Assembly (NCBI GenBank): GCA_963818505.1
Contig: CAWFSJ010000005.1
Coordinates: 1,116,001 to 1,180,000 of the forward strand
DNA from: JADKAV01 sp963818505
GTDB taxonomy: Bacteria > Actinomycetota > Actinomycetes > S36-B12 > UBA10799
Reading direction: 5' to 3'
Length of the DNA: 64,000 nucleotides
The position numbers were made by a program, and so were the translations under genes. Under the pieces are notes generated by a model. That model worked only from the letters and a program-made list of their open reading frames with translations, ran no database searches and was not told the origin of the DNA. Below are positions 63,414 through 64,000 of the stretch, piece after piece (the stretch's first letter is position 1; each line of letters opens with the position of its first letter).

Positions 63414-64000
63414 TCAAGCCTGAGACGCCTGCATCAACCGGTCGATGTCGGCGATCCGCACGGCTTGCCCGCCCGGTGTGACCCGGGCCAGGCTCGTCGG
63501 CGACTGCAGCACAGCGGCCAGCAGGTCGTACATGGAAGAGTCCTGCGCCACGTCGATCACACCGTCCCCGGGTTCCACAGTGTCCGGTCCAAGCGCGGCC
63601 ACCGGGATGGCACTGACGCGAAGGCGCTTGATCGCCCGGTCGGAGCCCACGAAATCAGCGACGAAGTCCGAGGTCGGGAATCCCAGGATCACCGCGGGCC
63701 GGTCGAACTGCTCCAAATAGCCGCCCTGCTTCATCACCGCGATCCGGTCGCCGAGTTTGACGGCCTCGTCGATGTCGTGGGTGACCAGGACCACGGTCTT
63801 GCGCACCCTGGCGTGAAGCGCGAGGAACTCGTCCTGCAGACGCTCGCGCGCGATCGGGTCGACGGCGCCGAAGGGCTCATCCATGAGCATCACCGGGGGG
63901 TCCGCGGCGAGTGCCCGTGCCACGCCGACGCGCTGGCGCTGCCCGCCGGAGAGCTGGTGCGGGTAGCGGTCGCCGAACGTGTCCGGGTCGAGGTCGACCA
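63414..64000 (-). CDS. ABC transporter ATP-binding protein, OpuCA/ProV-like (5' part cut by window)
   Basis: The frame runs off the right edge; 195 C-terminal codons are visible. Signature QLSGGQRQRVGVARALA, Walker B VMLMDEPFGAVD, H-loop VLVTHDIDEA. The following DSSMYDLLAAVLQSP region is a CBS-type C-terminal extension. It is probably the ATPase of a quaternary-amine (glycine betaine/choline) importer; the permease would lie beyond the window. Confidence 0.88.
   Translation of the reverse strand, partial: VDLDPDTFGDRYPHQLSGGQRQRVGVARALAADPPVMLMDEPFGAVDPIARERLQDEFLALHARVRKTVVLVTHDIDEAVKLGDRIAVMKQGGYLEQFDRPAVILGFPTSDFVADFVGSDRAIKRLRVSAIPVAALGPDTVEPGDGVIDVAQDSSMYDLLAAVLQSPTSLARVTPGGQAVRIADIDRLMQASQA

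Overview
High-GC actinobacterial chromosome segment, 64 kb, with no rRNA, tRNA, CRISPR array, prophage or recognisable transposase gene. The strongest lineage marker is the right end (about 55.0-63.3 kb): zincin-like metallopeptidase, tilS, hpt, ftsH, folE, folP, folB, folK and a DUF3180 protein in the order usual for Actinomycetes. Nickel superoxide dismutase, WS/DGAT acyltransferase, MpaB-like (DUF2236) oxygenase, DUF6159 and PPOX/F420-type flavoproteins agree with this. The genus cannot be named from the sequence alone. Frequent GTG starts and 4-bp ATGA/GTGA overlaps show compact operons.

Layout. 0-4 kb: SDR / SGNH hydrolase / DJ-1-SRPBCC fusion operon, a PPOX protein, a VOC protein and the divergent sodX-sodN pair. 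4-9.3 kb: DEAD-box helicase, then a leftward five-gene sulfur operon (HTH-PocR regulator, sulfide:quinone oxidoreductase-like protein, DUF1641, TusE/DsrC, DsrE). 9.3-24.4 kb: mixed housekeeping and envelope genes (YceI, PQQ-propeller membrane protein, secreted coiled-coil protein, macrodomain, YfcC transporter, fasciclin lipoprotein, a 43-aa small gene, DUF6159, a polytopic GT-C-like protein, DUF6544, aldehyde dehydrogenase, Gfo/Idh/MocA plus MFS, NmrA-like). 24.4-31 kb: MpaB, haloalkane dehalogenase-like hydrolase, PPOX, WS/DGAT, PIG-L, and a MoxR/VWA pair. 31-46.5 kb: large secreted repeat proteins (RCC1, ExeM/NucH nuclease, FG-GAP), two of which share a C-terminal domain of which a third, orphan fragment survives; interspersed are a TetR/DUF4386 operon with a clear operator, an FMO/ADH pair, a toxin-antitoxin-GvpU-like module flanked by direct repeats, a phytoene-desaturase-like oxidoreductase and an acyltransferase-3 protein. 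46.5-55 kb: peptide deformylase, SRPBCC, membrane alpha/beta hydrolase, HerA-like ATPase, Fn3 protein, LMW phosphatase and MFS. 55-63.3 kb: the conserved tilS-hpt-ftsH-fol cluster. 63.4-64 kb: an ABC ATPase running off the window.

Overlaying the genes is a family of 70-bp near-perfect palindromes (four copies, two subtypes, all at gene 3' ends) and a second family of GGGGTTCG-type repeats (three places). Points most worth following: the palindrome family, the direct-repeat-flanked TA/GvpU-like module, the shared secreted C-terminal domain with its orphan remnant, the 43-aa gene with strong RBS and perfect terminator, the Pro-to-Tyr change in the NiSOD nickel hook, the compact sulfur operon, and a one-base frameshift in the metallopeptidase just before its EGHAD motif.
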